A stretch of DNA of 64,000 bases from assembly GCA_963792485.1 (NCBI GenBank), contig CAWBWL010000007.1, positions 124,001-188,000 of the forward strand, in the 5' to 3' direction. The DNA comes from JANOYJ01 sp963792485. Its GTDB lineage: Bacteria; Pseudomonadota; Alphaproteobacteria; Rhizobiales; Rhizobiaceae. The translations under genes and the position numbers were made by a program. Shown one piece after another: positions 26,858 through 34,548 of this stretch (position 1 is the first letter of the stretch; each line of letters starts with the position of its first letter). A model generated the notes under the pieces. The model was given only the letters and a program-made list of their open reading frames with translations. It had not been told where the DNA came from and made no database searches.

Positions 26858-29041
26858 ATGAACATCGACATCATGTCCGCCTCTTACATTCAGGCGGAGC
26901 GGATCATCCGGGTTGAGACGGCTCTGGGGCCGGATGTGCTGTTGCCGGAGACGGTTGAGATTGTCGAGAAGATCGGTTCGCTGTTTGAGATATCGGTTGC
27001 GGTCAGGTCGAAGAAGACGGATTTGACGCCGCAGGAGCTGGTCGGCACGCTGGTGGATGTGTCGCTGGAGACCGGGCAAGGCACACGGCGGACGTGGAAT
27101 GGTCTTGTGGTGGAGATGGTCGAGGGACCTGCGGTGACGCGGGGCTTGCGCGCCTATCATCTCATCATCCGCCCGCAGCACTGGCTTTTGACGCAGCGCT
27201 CCAATTGCCGGATCTTTATCGACAAGACCAGCGTTGACGTGGCGCAGATGCTGATGGGCGAGCACGGGCTGAAAGCGCCTGTGGTCAAGGGCATCGTCAC
27301 CGATCCGGAGCCGCAGCATTATTCGGTGCAGTTCAACGAGACGGACCTCGCCTATCTGACGCGGCGTCTGGAGGAAGACGGGATTTTCCACTGGTTCGAG
27401 CATGAGGGCGGGGCGATGGGGGCGGTGGCGGCAACCCACACGCTGCATCTGTCCTCGGATGTGTCGGGTTATACAACCGGTCCCGAGACCGAGATCCGCT
27501 TTGCCATGGGCTCGACCGACCGCAACCACATCTCCAAATTCGAGAAGCGCTTCCGCTTTGTGCCGGGCAAGCGCTCTGGCGCGGACTGGAACCTTCTGAC
27601 CCCCGGCGGCGTGCCGGCGGGCGAGACGCCCAGCCTGATCAAGCTGCCGAAGAACGAGGCCTATGATCTGTATGAATATCCGATGATCGGCGGCTATGGC
27701 ACGGGCTCGGCGTCGCAGGCGATCAGCAACGCCCGCGTCGAGCAGCAGTCGAAGCTCAGAATGCAGGCGGCCGAAGCCGATCATGAGCGCATTGAGGGCC
27801 ATTCCAATGTGAGGACGCTTGCTCCGGCCCGAAGGTTCAAACCCTATGATGTGGCCAACCCCTCCAACACATTCGAAGAGCATGTCATCTTCGAAATCAT
27901 CCACACCGCCCGCGACCGCTCTTACGAGACCAATGCCGGGGACCCCGAATACAACAACGCCTTCACCGCCATCCCCTCAAGGGTCCCCGCCACTCCGCAC
28001 CGCACAACGCCACGCCCGCGCATTGACGGCACGCAGATCGCGCTGGTGGCAGGTCCCGAGGGCGAGGAAATCCACCCGGACGAATATGGCCGCATCAAGC
28101 TGTGGTTCCCCTGGGACCGCACCGCCAAGAAAGACGGCAGCGACACCTGCTGGGTGCGCGTTAGCCAAAACTGGGCCGGCGCCGGCTGGGGCGGCCAGAT
28201 CATCCCGCGCATCGGCATGGAGGTCATGGTCACCTATCTCGACGGCGACCCCGACCGGCCGGTGGTGACGGGGGTGGTGCCCAATCCGAGGCAGAAAGTG
28301 CCGTACGCGCTGCCGGAGCATAAGACACGGTCAGTGTTCCGGACCAACACGCATCAGTCGAAGGATCGAAAAAAGTTCAATGAAATTCGCTTTGAAGACA
28401 AGTCGGGTGCAGAAGAAATATATGTGCACGCGCAGAAGGATTTTTACACTGCAATCGAAGACTCCAATGTAAAAATTGTTGGGCAGAAAGACTACAATAT
28501 TGTGGAAGATTCCCAGAGCAATGTTGTGAGGGTAAACAAGGAAAACCAGATCGGAGCAATAAATTCCGTGCAGGTTGGCTTGATTGATATCAAAACCGTT
28601 GCGCCAATCTCAACAGGACTGTCTCTGATTTTCAACCCACTTAAAAAGGACAGCTCTTGGGGTGAGTTTGACATGGTCGACTTGCTAAACAAAGCCAAGC
28701 TCGGTGTCGCAAGCCTTGATAAAATCTATGAGCCCTATTCCGCCGTAACGCACGTGCAGGGTAGCTTCATCGTGACATCTCAATCTGACCAGAGATTCAA
28801 TGCTGCTGGCAATTGGATGATTGATGTCAAGGGAAGTGAGCACATTGATATTGCGGAAACATCCAGTGTTAATGTCGATAAGTCGAGAACCGTCTCGGCA
28901 GGTGAAAATATGGAGTATTATGCCGGGAAAACCTTCATCATAGGTTGCGGAGAGTCCTCGATTGAACTGAAAGAGAATGGTGAAATAAACATAATAGGTA
29001 ACAATATAAAGCTGAACGGAAAGAAGATTGAACTGAATTGA
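26858..29041 (+). CDS. vgrG: Type VI secretion tip protein VgrG with AT-richer C-terminal extension
   Basis: Trimeric spike protein that caps the Hcp tube and carries effectors. 727 residues. The gp27-like hub occupies about 1-380 (YLTRRLEEDGIFHWFEHEGG), the gp5 OB region about 400-475 (HPDEYGRIKLWFPWD, CWVRVSQNWAGAGWGG, DPDRPVVTGVVPN), then the beta-helix needle (EIRFEDKSGAEEIYVHAQKD). From about residue 500 (28370) the base composition turns visibly AT-rich and the sequence diverges from typical needles, ending in a cargo-specific tail (GEINIIGNNIKLNGKKIELN). No other T6SS gene lies in the window. Its stop overlaps the next gene's TTG start by four bases. Confidence 0.93.
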   Translation: MNIDIMSASYIQAERIIRVETALGPDVLLPETVEIVEKIGSLFEISVAVRSKKTDLTPQELVGTLVDVSLETGQGTRRTWNGLVVEMVEGPAVTRGLRAYHLIIRPQHWLLTQRSNCRIFIDKTSVDVAQMLMGEHGLKAPVVKGIVTDPEPQHYSVQFNETDLAYLTRRLEEDGIFHWFEHEGGAMGAVAATHTLHLSSDVSGYTTGPETEIRFAMGSTDRNHISKFEKRFRFVPGKRSGADWNLLTPGGVPAGETPSLIKLPKNEAYDLYEYPMIGGYGTGSASQAISNARVEQQSKLRMQAAEADHERIEGHSNVRTLAPARRFKPYDVANPSNTFEEHVIFEIIHTARDRSYETNAGDPEYNNAFTAIPSRVPATPHRTTPRPRIDGTQIALVAGPEGEEIHPDEYGRIKLWFPWDRTAKKDGSDTCWVRVSQNWAGAGWGGQIIPRIGMEVMVTYLDGDPDRPVVTGVVPNPRQKVPYALPEHKTRSVFRTNTHQSKDRKKFNEIRFEDKSGAEEIYVHAQKDFYTAIEDSNVKIVGQKDYNIVEDSQSNVVRVNKENQIGAINSVQVGLIDIKTVAPISTGLSLIFNPLKKDSSWGEFDMVDLLNKAKLGVASLDKIYEPYSAVTHVQGSFIVTSQSDQRFNAAGNWMIDVKGSEHIDIAETSSVNVDKSRTVSAGENMEYYAGKTFIIGCGESSIELKENGEINIIGNNIKLNGKKIELN

Positions 29042-29673
29042 CCGGCAAGATCAAGTTATTCCCCCTCATCGCCATCATATTGGCGGCCATTGCGGCGGTT
29101 CTCTCGGTTTCCTTATCAACCGAGGCCAAAGCAGGTTGCCTGTTGGAGACATTGGACCGGGAAAGGCCCAATTTCTACAGCGTTCCCGAGACTTACAAAT
29201 TTTTGGATGCGTTAAAAAGGCAAGGGTGCGCTGGAATATCTGCCGAGGACTTTGATCGAGTGGTCAATGGTTATCAGCTCAATCTAGTCTCCTTCGCCAT
29301 CCTGGAGGGTCGCGTGACGGACGCCTCGGAGCGCCTCGCACCTGAAATGATCTCCAGCTATGTCGAAAAACTTTCGGCGTCGGAGGGTGGCGTGAGCGTA
29401 AATCTCGTAGTTACCTTGACAGATATTTTGTACGACTCTTGTTCAGGGTCCGAGCGCTGCATCGTCGAGCATGTGCAGCGTGTCGTGGATCGGCGGACGC
29501 TTCTCGGCGAAGCTGGCTGTGTGTTTGGCATGAATATAGCATGCAAAACGACTCAAACCGTGAATGACTTCCAGCTTAACAGCATTTCCATTGAACAAAA
29601 GCCGGACGCTGCACGTATCGGAGCCGCCCGGCAGAACTACTTTTGTGAACGCTATCGCTACTGCTCGAAATAG
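29038..29673 (+). CDS. Unknown exported Cys-rich protein coupled to vgrG
   Basis: 211 residues. A Sec signal peptide (residues 1-32, IIAILAA-type core, cleavage after AKA) is followed by a mature domain with eight cysteines, four of them in close pairs (SCSGSERC, GCVFGMNIAC, YFCERYRYC), suggesting disulfides in the periplasm. It begins with TTG inside the vgrG stop (TTGA). Composition is AT-richer than the surrounding chromosome. No family is recognised. Being periplasmic and next to a VgrG, it could be an immunity protein against a periplasm-acting effector, or an exported factor; this is inference. Confidence 0.65.
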   Translation: MTGKIKLFPLIAIILAAIAAVLSVSLSTEAKAGCLLETLDRERPNFYSVPETYKFLDALKRQGCAGISAEDFDRVVNGYQLNLVSFAILEGRVTDASERLAPEMISSYVEKLSASEGGVSVNLVVTLTDILYDSCSGSERCIVEHVQRVVDRRTLLGEAGCVFGMNIACKTTQTVNDFQLNSISIEQKPDAARIGAARQNYFCERYRYCSK

Positions 29674-29696
29674 CAGCCGCCAACGAGGACAATGAG

Positions 29697-30392
29697 ATGG
29701 CAGCATTAGGTGATGGATCGTCCGTTTCCTCAATTCCATATGAGCAATCGGATGAGTTTCAGAATTTAAGACGCACCCCTTCCGTAGATTTTCATAAGGG
29801 GCACGGCATTTCCCAATGGTTCCGTGGTACGGTTGGTACAAATTCAACGGTTTCTTTGCATACCAGTCCGGTCTCCTTGAACTCTTACTCGATGGGACTG
29901 TTAAGCGGCGGAACATCAACACTTAGAATATCAGCCAGCAACAACTCGTCCATGACCGGCGCAGAGCTGTCAGACAGCAATGGCAAGAAACCCAAACCCG
30001 GACTCGGACCTGCTCGACAGGCCATCGAGCGGGTAAAAAAACTCAACAAGATACAATCAATTATCCGTGCGCCGATCGACCAAAATCTGGAGATGGAGAT
30101 TGCATTTGGCAGTTACCATAGTTCAAACACCTGGAAGGGAACCTATACGAACGGTGGTACGTACGAAATCATCACACAAGGTGTGGCACCCGTTGCCTTG
30201 ATAAGGTTGACTTGCAGAAATCCGCTAAACCCTGGCTGGTTCAATTTTCAGGCGGCCATTCACATCAAACCGCCTGCGACAGCGGCGCCTCATGCCTCGC
30301 CAGCGAAGAAAAACTCGAACCAAATGGATGAGCTACGGCGTGGATTTGGTGAGATGATCAGGAACATTCAGTCCGGTCGTGATCCCTGGTAG
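29697..30392 (+). CDS. Unknown protein, candidate VgrG-linked cargo
   Basis: 231 residues, no signal peptide or membrane helix, rich in Ser, Asn and Gly, starting at the ATG 29697 after GAGG. A central segment (GLGPARQAIERVKKLNKIQS) is helical and basic; the later part (SYHSSNTWKGTYTNGGTYEI) looks beta-rich. One cysteine only. No catalytic motif was identified. It follows the exported Cys-rich gene by 23 bases in the same AT-richer segment, so the three genes form one transfer unit. Possible effector, adaptor or structural protein; unresolved. Confidence 0.6.
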   Translation: MAALGDGSSVSSIPYEQSDEFQNLRRTPSVDFHKGHGISQWFRGTVGTNSTVSLHTSPVSLNSYSMGLLSGGTSTLRISASNNSSMTGAELSDSNGKKPKPGLGPARQAIERVKKLNKIQSIIRAPIDQNLEMEIAFGSYHSSNTWKGTYTNGGTYEIITQGVAPVALIRLTCRNPLNPGWFNFQAAIHIKPPATAAPHASPAKKNSNQMDELRRGFGEMIRNIQSGRDPW

Positions 30393-30514
30393 TTGGAGGT
30401 AACCTAACTCCCGTCGAATTGTTCTCAACCATGGTTAGCTGGCACGCTGGGCAATGACGTGATCCCCATCTTCCCTTCAGTTTAGCTGAGAGTCTTGGGG
30501 TTTCATTTGTGGTC

Positions 30515-30610
30515 TCAAGCGGCCAGTTTTTCCAGTGCCTTTTTCATTGCAAATTCGACTGGCGGGATGTTGCACAAAACCGAATGCGCTCTGTTGTGAA
30601 TGTAGTCCTC
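30515..30610 (-). pseudogene. Transposase C-terminal remnant (IS3-family type)
   Basis: Reading the minus strand gives EDYIHNRAHSVLCNIPPVEF then AMKKALEKLAA and a TGA at 30515-30517. The pattern E-x-Y-N-x-x-R-x-H-S-x-L-x-x-x-P-x-E-F-A is the normal end of IS3-family OrfB transposases. The rest of the element is missing. It is a different element from the intact one at 50.5 kb. Confidence 0.75.
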
Positions 30611-30668
30611 CCTTCATGCGCTAATGACTGAGCGGGCCTAGGCGAGTGAAGTGAACAATGTCTCATTC

Positions 30669-30726
30669 AGGCATACAAACCCTGGAAACTCTAAAAGCTG
30701 CTGGATGAAACTTCAGTGGCAGGTCA
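30669..30726 (+). mobile_element. Right-end remnant of the same IS as at 50492-51761
   Basis: Fifty-eight bases match the right end of the intact IS3-family element with only a few differences, including the terminal inverted repeat ending AGTGGCAGGTCA. Only the orfB tail and the repeat remain. This shows that the element once sat beside the VgrG island, or that a recombination deleted most of it. Confidence 0.85.
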
Positions 30727-30744
30727 AGCCGCTCATATGCAAAC

Positions 30745-32133
30745 CTAAACCCGCACCCCGCCCCTCACCCTGTAGCTTGGCGCATACATCGTCACCAGCT
30801 CCTCGGCCGCCGTCGGATGCACCGCCATGGTGCGGTCGAAATCGGCTTTGGTGGCGCCCATTTTCATCGGGATGGCGAGGAGCTGGGCCATTTCGGCGGC
30901 ATCGGGACCCATCACATGCGCGCCGACCACTTTCTGGCTGTGCGCGTCAACGACAAGCTTCATCAGCATCTTTTCCGCTGCGCCTGACAAAGTTGCCTTC
31001 ATCGGGCGGAATTCGGCGCGGAAAATGTCGAGATCGCCAAATGTCCTGGCAGCTGCCTCTTCCGACAGGCCGACAGTGCCTATTTCAGGCCGTGTGAAAA
31101 CGCCGGTGGCGATCATGTCATGATCGGGTTTCAGGGGATTGTTCCGGTAGAGCGTGTCGATGAAGCACATGGCCTCGTGAATGGCGACGGGCGTCAGCTG
31201 CACACGGTTGGTCACATCGCCGACCGCATAGATATTGGGCTGCGATGTGCGTGAATATTCATCAACGATGACGGCATGCAGATCGTCCATCTTGACGCCA
31301 GCCGCCTCAAGGCCGAGATTTTCCGTGTTTGGAAGGCGGCCAACGGCGAGCATGACCTCGTCGGCGTCAATCGTCTCGCCGTTCATGAGGGTAGCGTGCA
31401 GCCTGCCGCTCGGCGCGCGCTCGACCATTTCGAGCACCTGCTCGCAGATGATGCGGATGCCTTTGTCCGTCATGGCCCGGTGGAGGCCGTGGCGCAGATC
31501 GTGATCGAAACGCGACAGGATTTCCTTGCCGCGATAGATCACAGTTACCTTTGAGCCGAGGCCGTGAAAAATATTGGCAAACTCCAGCGCGATATAGCCG
31601 CCGCCTTCAACGACGATGGATTTCGGCAGCGCTTTGAGATGAAACGCCTCGTTGGAGCTGATGCACAGATCATGGCCGAGCAGCGCGTTGTGCGGATTGG
31701 GCCGCCCGCCTGTGGCGACAAGAATGGTCTCGGCGGTGACGCTCTTGCCGCTGCTCTTGAGCCCAATTGTGTGCGCGTCGAGAAGCTTGGCGTGGCTGTC
31801 GAAAATGGTGGCATGATGGTTTTCAAGCCCTTTGCGGTACAGGCCTTCGAGCCGCGCGATTTCCTTGTCCTTGGCAGAAATCAGCGAAGGCCAGTCGAAA
31901 TGTGACTCGCCAACGGTCCAGCCATAGCCCTTGGCATCGTGGAAATGCTCGGCAAACTCCGAAGCATAAACGAGGAGTTTCTTCGGCACACAGCCGCGAA
32001 TCACGCATGTGCCGCCGAACCGGTATTCCTCGGCAATGCCGACCCGCTTGCCCATGGACGCGGCAACCCGCCCTGCCCGCACGCCGCCCGAGCCGCCGCC
32101 GATGACGAAGAGATCAAAGTCGAAATCAGTCAT
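30745..32133 (-). CDS. gor: Glutathione reductase
   Basis: FAD/NADPH enzyme that reduces glutathione disulfide. FAD site VIGGGSGGVRAGRVAASMG, redox disulfide GGTCVIRGCVPKKLLVYASEF (the CVIRGC form is specific to glutathione reductases), NADPH region VEGGGYIALEFANIFHGLGSKVTVIYRG, and the C-terminal catalytic His in AVHPTAAEELVTMY. 462 residues, unbroken. ATG ending at 32133 follows AGGAGCAATTC; the frame continues upstream to 32211 without support. Confidence 0.96.
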   Translation of the reverse strand: MTDFDFDLFVIGGGSGGVRAGRVAASMGKRVGIAEEYRFGGTCVIRGCVPKKLLVYASEFAEHFHDAKGYGWTVGESHFDWPSLISAKDKEIARLEGLYRKGLENHHATIFDSHAKLLDAHTIGLKSSGKSVTAETILVATGGRPNPHNALLGHDLCISSNEAFHLKALPKSIVVEGGGYIALEFANIFHGLGSKVTVIYRGKEILSRFDHDLRHGLHRAMTDKGIRIICEQVLEMVERAPSGRLHATLMNGETIDADEVMLAVGRLPNTENLGLEAAGVKMDDLHAVIVDEYSRTSQPNIYAVGDVTNRVQLTPVAIHEAMCFIDTLYRNNPLKPDHDMIATGVFTRPEIGTVGLSEEAAARTFGDLDIFRAEFRPMKATLSGAAEKMLMKLVVDAHSQKVVGAHVMGPDAAEMAQLLAIPMKMGATKADFDRTMAVHPTAAEELVTMYAPSYRVRGGVRV

Positions 32134-32173
32134 GAATTGCTCCTGAGAGTCCGATTGGAAACTGCGCCTGGAC

Positions 32174-32258
32174 GGCCATCTGATGCGATTTTCTGCGCTT
32201 CCGGTGCTCACGAACTTGAGTTCGCTCCGCTCCGGTTCTCGAAAACCGCACCAGATGA
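32174..32258 (+). repeat. 85-base dispersed palindromic repeat, copy 1
   Basis: Intergenic element starting GGCCATCTGATGCG and ending CGCACCAGATG, with an inner palindrome GAACTTGAGTTC followed by GCTCCGCTCCGG. An inverted copy lies at 62654-62738. Typical of the small extragenic palindromes scattered in Rhizobiales genomes. Confidence 0.85.
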
Positions 32259-32314
32259 CTCGACCAGCCGAGTTTCCAAACGGCCTCTGACAAAAGGCAT
32301 ACGCGCAGGATCAG

Positions 32315-32343
32315 AAAAAACAAAGCCCGGCGCGAGCCGGGCT
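32315..32343 (-). terminator. Rho-independent terminator after the DUF2059 gene
   Basis: On the minus strand AGCCCGGC, loop TCGC, GCCGGGCT followed by TTGTTTTTT. It lies 26 bases past the DUF2059 stop. Confidence 0.85.
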
Positions 32344-32368
32344 GTGTCAAATCTTGAGGAGACGCAGT

Positions 32369-32965
32369 TTACTTCTTGGGCTTTTCGCTTTCTGCCGGCG
32401 CTGCGCCCTCTGCTGGCGCCGCGCCTTCCGCCGGGAGTTCCGCGGGGGCCGCCGCTTCCGCAGCAGCCTTGACCTTTGTGGCAACGGCCTCGGCAAGATC
32501 ACGGGCAACGCCGGTCTGCCATATGTTGGCCGCCTCGATCACCTTGCGCGTTGCAAGCGGGCCTTCGGAAATCAGCCTTTTGCCGACATCGGAATTGTAG
32601 AAGGTGGCGATTCCGTTGAGCTCATCAACAGTGAATATATTGGCATAGGCGCGCGCAGCTTCGTTTTCGAGGTCGCCACGGCGGGCGGCCATCTTGACCA
32701 CTTCCTCGTCAACAGCCGACGAGATGGTCGTCTCGAGATTTGGATCCTTCTGGATCATCTCGCCCTTCAGCGATTCCGCAGCCTGCGGCAGAATCACGTC
32801 GAACTGGTCTGTCGCCTTGATTGCGGCGATGGCGGCGCGCGCGGCGGCCAAATGCTCAGGCGTCGGATCGGCGGCAGCCGCGAGCGAGGAAATGCTCATC
32901 AGCGCCAATACCGAAGCTGCCCGGGCAAAACGCAGGGCCGATTTCGTCAATGTCATGGTGTTCAT
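32369..32965 (-). CDS. DUF2059 domain exported protein
   Basis: 198 residues with a Sec signal peptide (about 1-32, ends AAAA) and the DUF2059 signature around NEAARAYANIFTVDELNGIATFYNSDVGKRLI. The C terminus is low complexity (repeated PAEGAAPAE) ending in Lys, a feature of rhizobial members. Role unknown; family members are periplasmic and helical. Starts at ATG ending at 32965 (or the one nine bases later). A strong terminator follows, so transcription from rpiA ends here. Confidence 0.9.
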   Translation of the reverse strand: MNTMTLTKSALRFARAASVLALMSISSLAAAADPTPEHLAAARAAIAAIKATDQFDVILPQAAESLKGEMIQKDPNLETTISSAVDEEVVKMAARRGDLENEAARAYANIFTVDELNGIATFYNSDVGKRLISEGPLATRKVIEAANIWQTGVARDLAEAVATKVKAAAEAAAPAELPAEGAAPAEGAAPAESEKPKK

Positions 32966-32978
32966 ACTCTCTGGTTTA

Positions 32979-33671
32979 TCATTTTCTTAGCGTCACAACG
33001 CCATCCCGGCCAGCGACAATAGCGAGTTTCGCCAAATTCAAAAAGAGGCCATGCTCAACCACGCCCGGGATGCGATGCAACGCGGCAGACAGGGCTTCTG
33101 CATCGCGAATACGGCCAAAAGATGCATCAATTATGTAGTGTCCGCCATCGGTCTCGAATGGTTTTGAGCCGGATTTGCGCAAGGTGAGCGCGCCTGAAAG
33201 GCCAAGCAGCGAAGCGGATTTCTCAATGGCCAGCAAGGTTGCGGCAAGGCCGAACTTGTTGACTTCAACGGGCAGGGGAAAGGCGCCGAGCGTCTCAACG
33301 ATTTTCGACTGGTCCGCAATCACGATCATGGACTTTGAGGCTGCTGCCACGATCTTTTCCCGCAGCAGCGCGCCGCCGCCGCCTTTTATCAGGGTCAAAG
33401 ACGCGTCGACTTCGTCCGCGCCGTCAATGGTCAGGTCGAGTGCGGGCGCTTCTTCAAGAGTGGTGAGCGGCACGGCAAGTTCGGCGCAGAGCGCTGCCGT
33501 GCGCTCTGATGTCGGCACGCCGATGACAGATAGCCCCGCAGCCACTTTCGCGGCGAGCAGGCGCACAAATTCCTCGGCAGTGGAGCCGGTGCCTATGCCA
33601 AGCCGCATGCCCTGCGTCACATGCGTGAGCGCCTCGGCGGCGGCGGCGATTTTTAAGACTTTCGGGTCCAT
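32979..33671 (-). CDS. rpiA: Ribose-5-phosphate isomerase A
   Basis: Interconverts ribose 5-phosphate and ribulose 5-phosphate. Phosphate-binding loop GIGTGSTAEEFVRLL, the metal/active site stretch LTIDGADEVDASLTLIKGGGGALLREKI, and KTVETLG-like region (SKIVETLGAFPLPVEVN). 230 residues, complete. Upstream of the DUF2059 gene by 13 bases and probably co-transcribed. ATG ending at 33671. Confidence 0.96.
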   Translation of the reverse strand: MDPKVLKIAAAAEALTHVTQGMRLGIGTGSTAEEFVRLLAAKVAAGLSVIGVPTSERTAALCAELAVPLTTLEEAPALDLTIDGADEVDASLTLIKGGGGALLREKIVAAASKSMIVIADQSKIVETLGAFPLPVEVNKFGLAATLLAIEKSASLLGLSGALTLRKSGSKPFETDGGHYIIDASFGRIRDAEALSAALHRIPGVVEHGLFLNLAKLAIVAGRDGVVTLRK

Positions 33672-33788
33672 AGGAATGCAGCCAGTGAATGTGGCGCTTC
33701 CTTACACAGCCTCACTTCACGCGCCAACCCCTGCCCTTGCTTGAAATCCAAGTGTCGGTTAACCCCGCGCCAGCAACGGAACTGAACC

Positions 33789-34472
33789 ATGGCCCAGCCA
33801 ACACTAGTCTTCGATCTGGACGGAACGCTGGCGGACACCGCGCCGGATCTGCTGGCGAGCCTCAACCATTGCCTTGAACTGGAAGGCATCGAGCCTGTCG
33901 ATCCGGTGACGCTGAAATCCTATGTCGGCCACGGCGCGCGGGTGATGATCGAGCGGGCGTTCACGGCACGGCAAAAGCCGCTGGCAGCGGACAGGCTCGA
34001 TGCGCTGCAGGCGCAGTTTCTCCGGCACTATATCGCGGAAATGCCCGGAAAGACCGCGCTCTATCCGGGCGTGCGGCGCGTCATGGACGACTTTGCCGGT
34101 CTCGGCTACGGGCTTGCGATCTGCACCAACAAGCTCGAAGGGATGTCGGTCCGCTTGCTGGAAGGGCTCGGCGTCGCCCACTATTTTGCGGCCATTTGCG
34201 GCGGCGACACCTTCACCTACCGCAAGCCCGATCCCCGCCATCTCTGGGAAACCATTGTCAGGGCTGGCGGAACTCCCGGCCGTTCCGTGATGATCGGCGA
34301 CTCGCGCACGGACATCGACACGGCCAAGGCCGCCGGCATTCCGGTGATCGCGGTCGATTTCGGCTATTCAGACCGGCATGTGCGCGAATTCGAGCCAAGC
34401 CGTGTCATCTCGCACTTTGACGAGGTCACGCGGGATGTTGTCGAAGGCCTGCTGCGTGCCTCGGCGCTTTAG
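33789..34472 (+). CDS. gph: Phosphoglycolate phosphatase (HAD family)
   Basis: HAD-superfamily phosphatase removing phosphate from 2-phosphoglycolate. Motif I VFDLDGTLADTAPDLLASL (nucleophile Asp), motif II ICTNK, motif III Lys in YRKPDPRHLW, motif IV GDSRTDIDTAKAAG. Alpha-helical cap between residues about 15 and 85. 227 residues. Divergent from rpiA with a shared promoter region; this rpiA-gph pairing is common in Rhizobiales. Confidence 0.92.
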   Translation: MAQPTLVFDLDGTLADTAPDLLASLNHCLELEGIEPVDPVTLKSYVGHGARVMIERAFTARQKPLAADRLDALQAQFLRHYIAEMPGKTALYPGVRRVMDDFAGLGYGLAICTNKLEGMSVRLLEGLGVAHYFAAICGGDTFTYRKPDPRHLWETIVRAGGTPGRSVMIGDSRTDIDTAKAAGIPVIAVDFGYSDRHVREFEPSRVISHFDEVTRDVVEGLLRASAL

Positions 34473-34548
34473 AGCGCCGAACGCTCAACTGAAATCACCC
34501 CGACTTGTCCTTCCACGCCCCGGACTTTGTCGCGCGATACTCACGGTG

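Larger units (their letters stand above)
30393..30744. other. Gene-free stretch with two insertion-sequence scars
   Basis: No intact gene. It contains the 3' end of one transposase (30515-30610) and the right end of a second element (30669-30726), listed separately. The rest shows nothing recognisable. Confidence 0.7.

Noticed and set aside
26427..26861. 144-codon open frame on the + strand before vgrG
   Set aside because: It overlaps the start of the hypothetical gene on the other strand, has no ribosome site and shows no recognisable protein pattern; chance open frame in GC-rich DNA.
30651..31097. 148-codon open frame spanning the IS remnant and the end of gor
   Set aside because: It runs antisense to gor and combines unrelated sequences; chance open frame.
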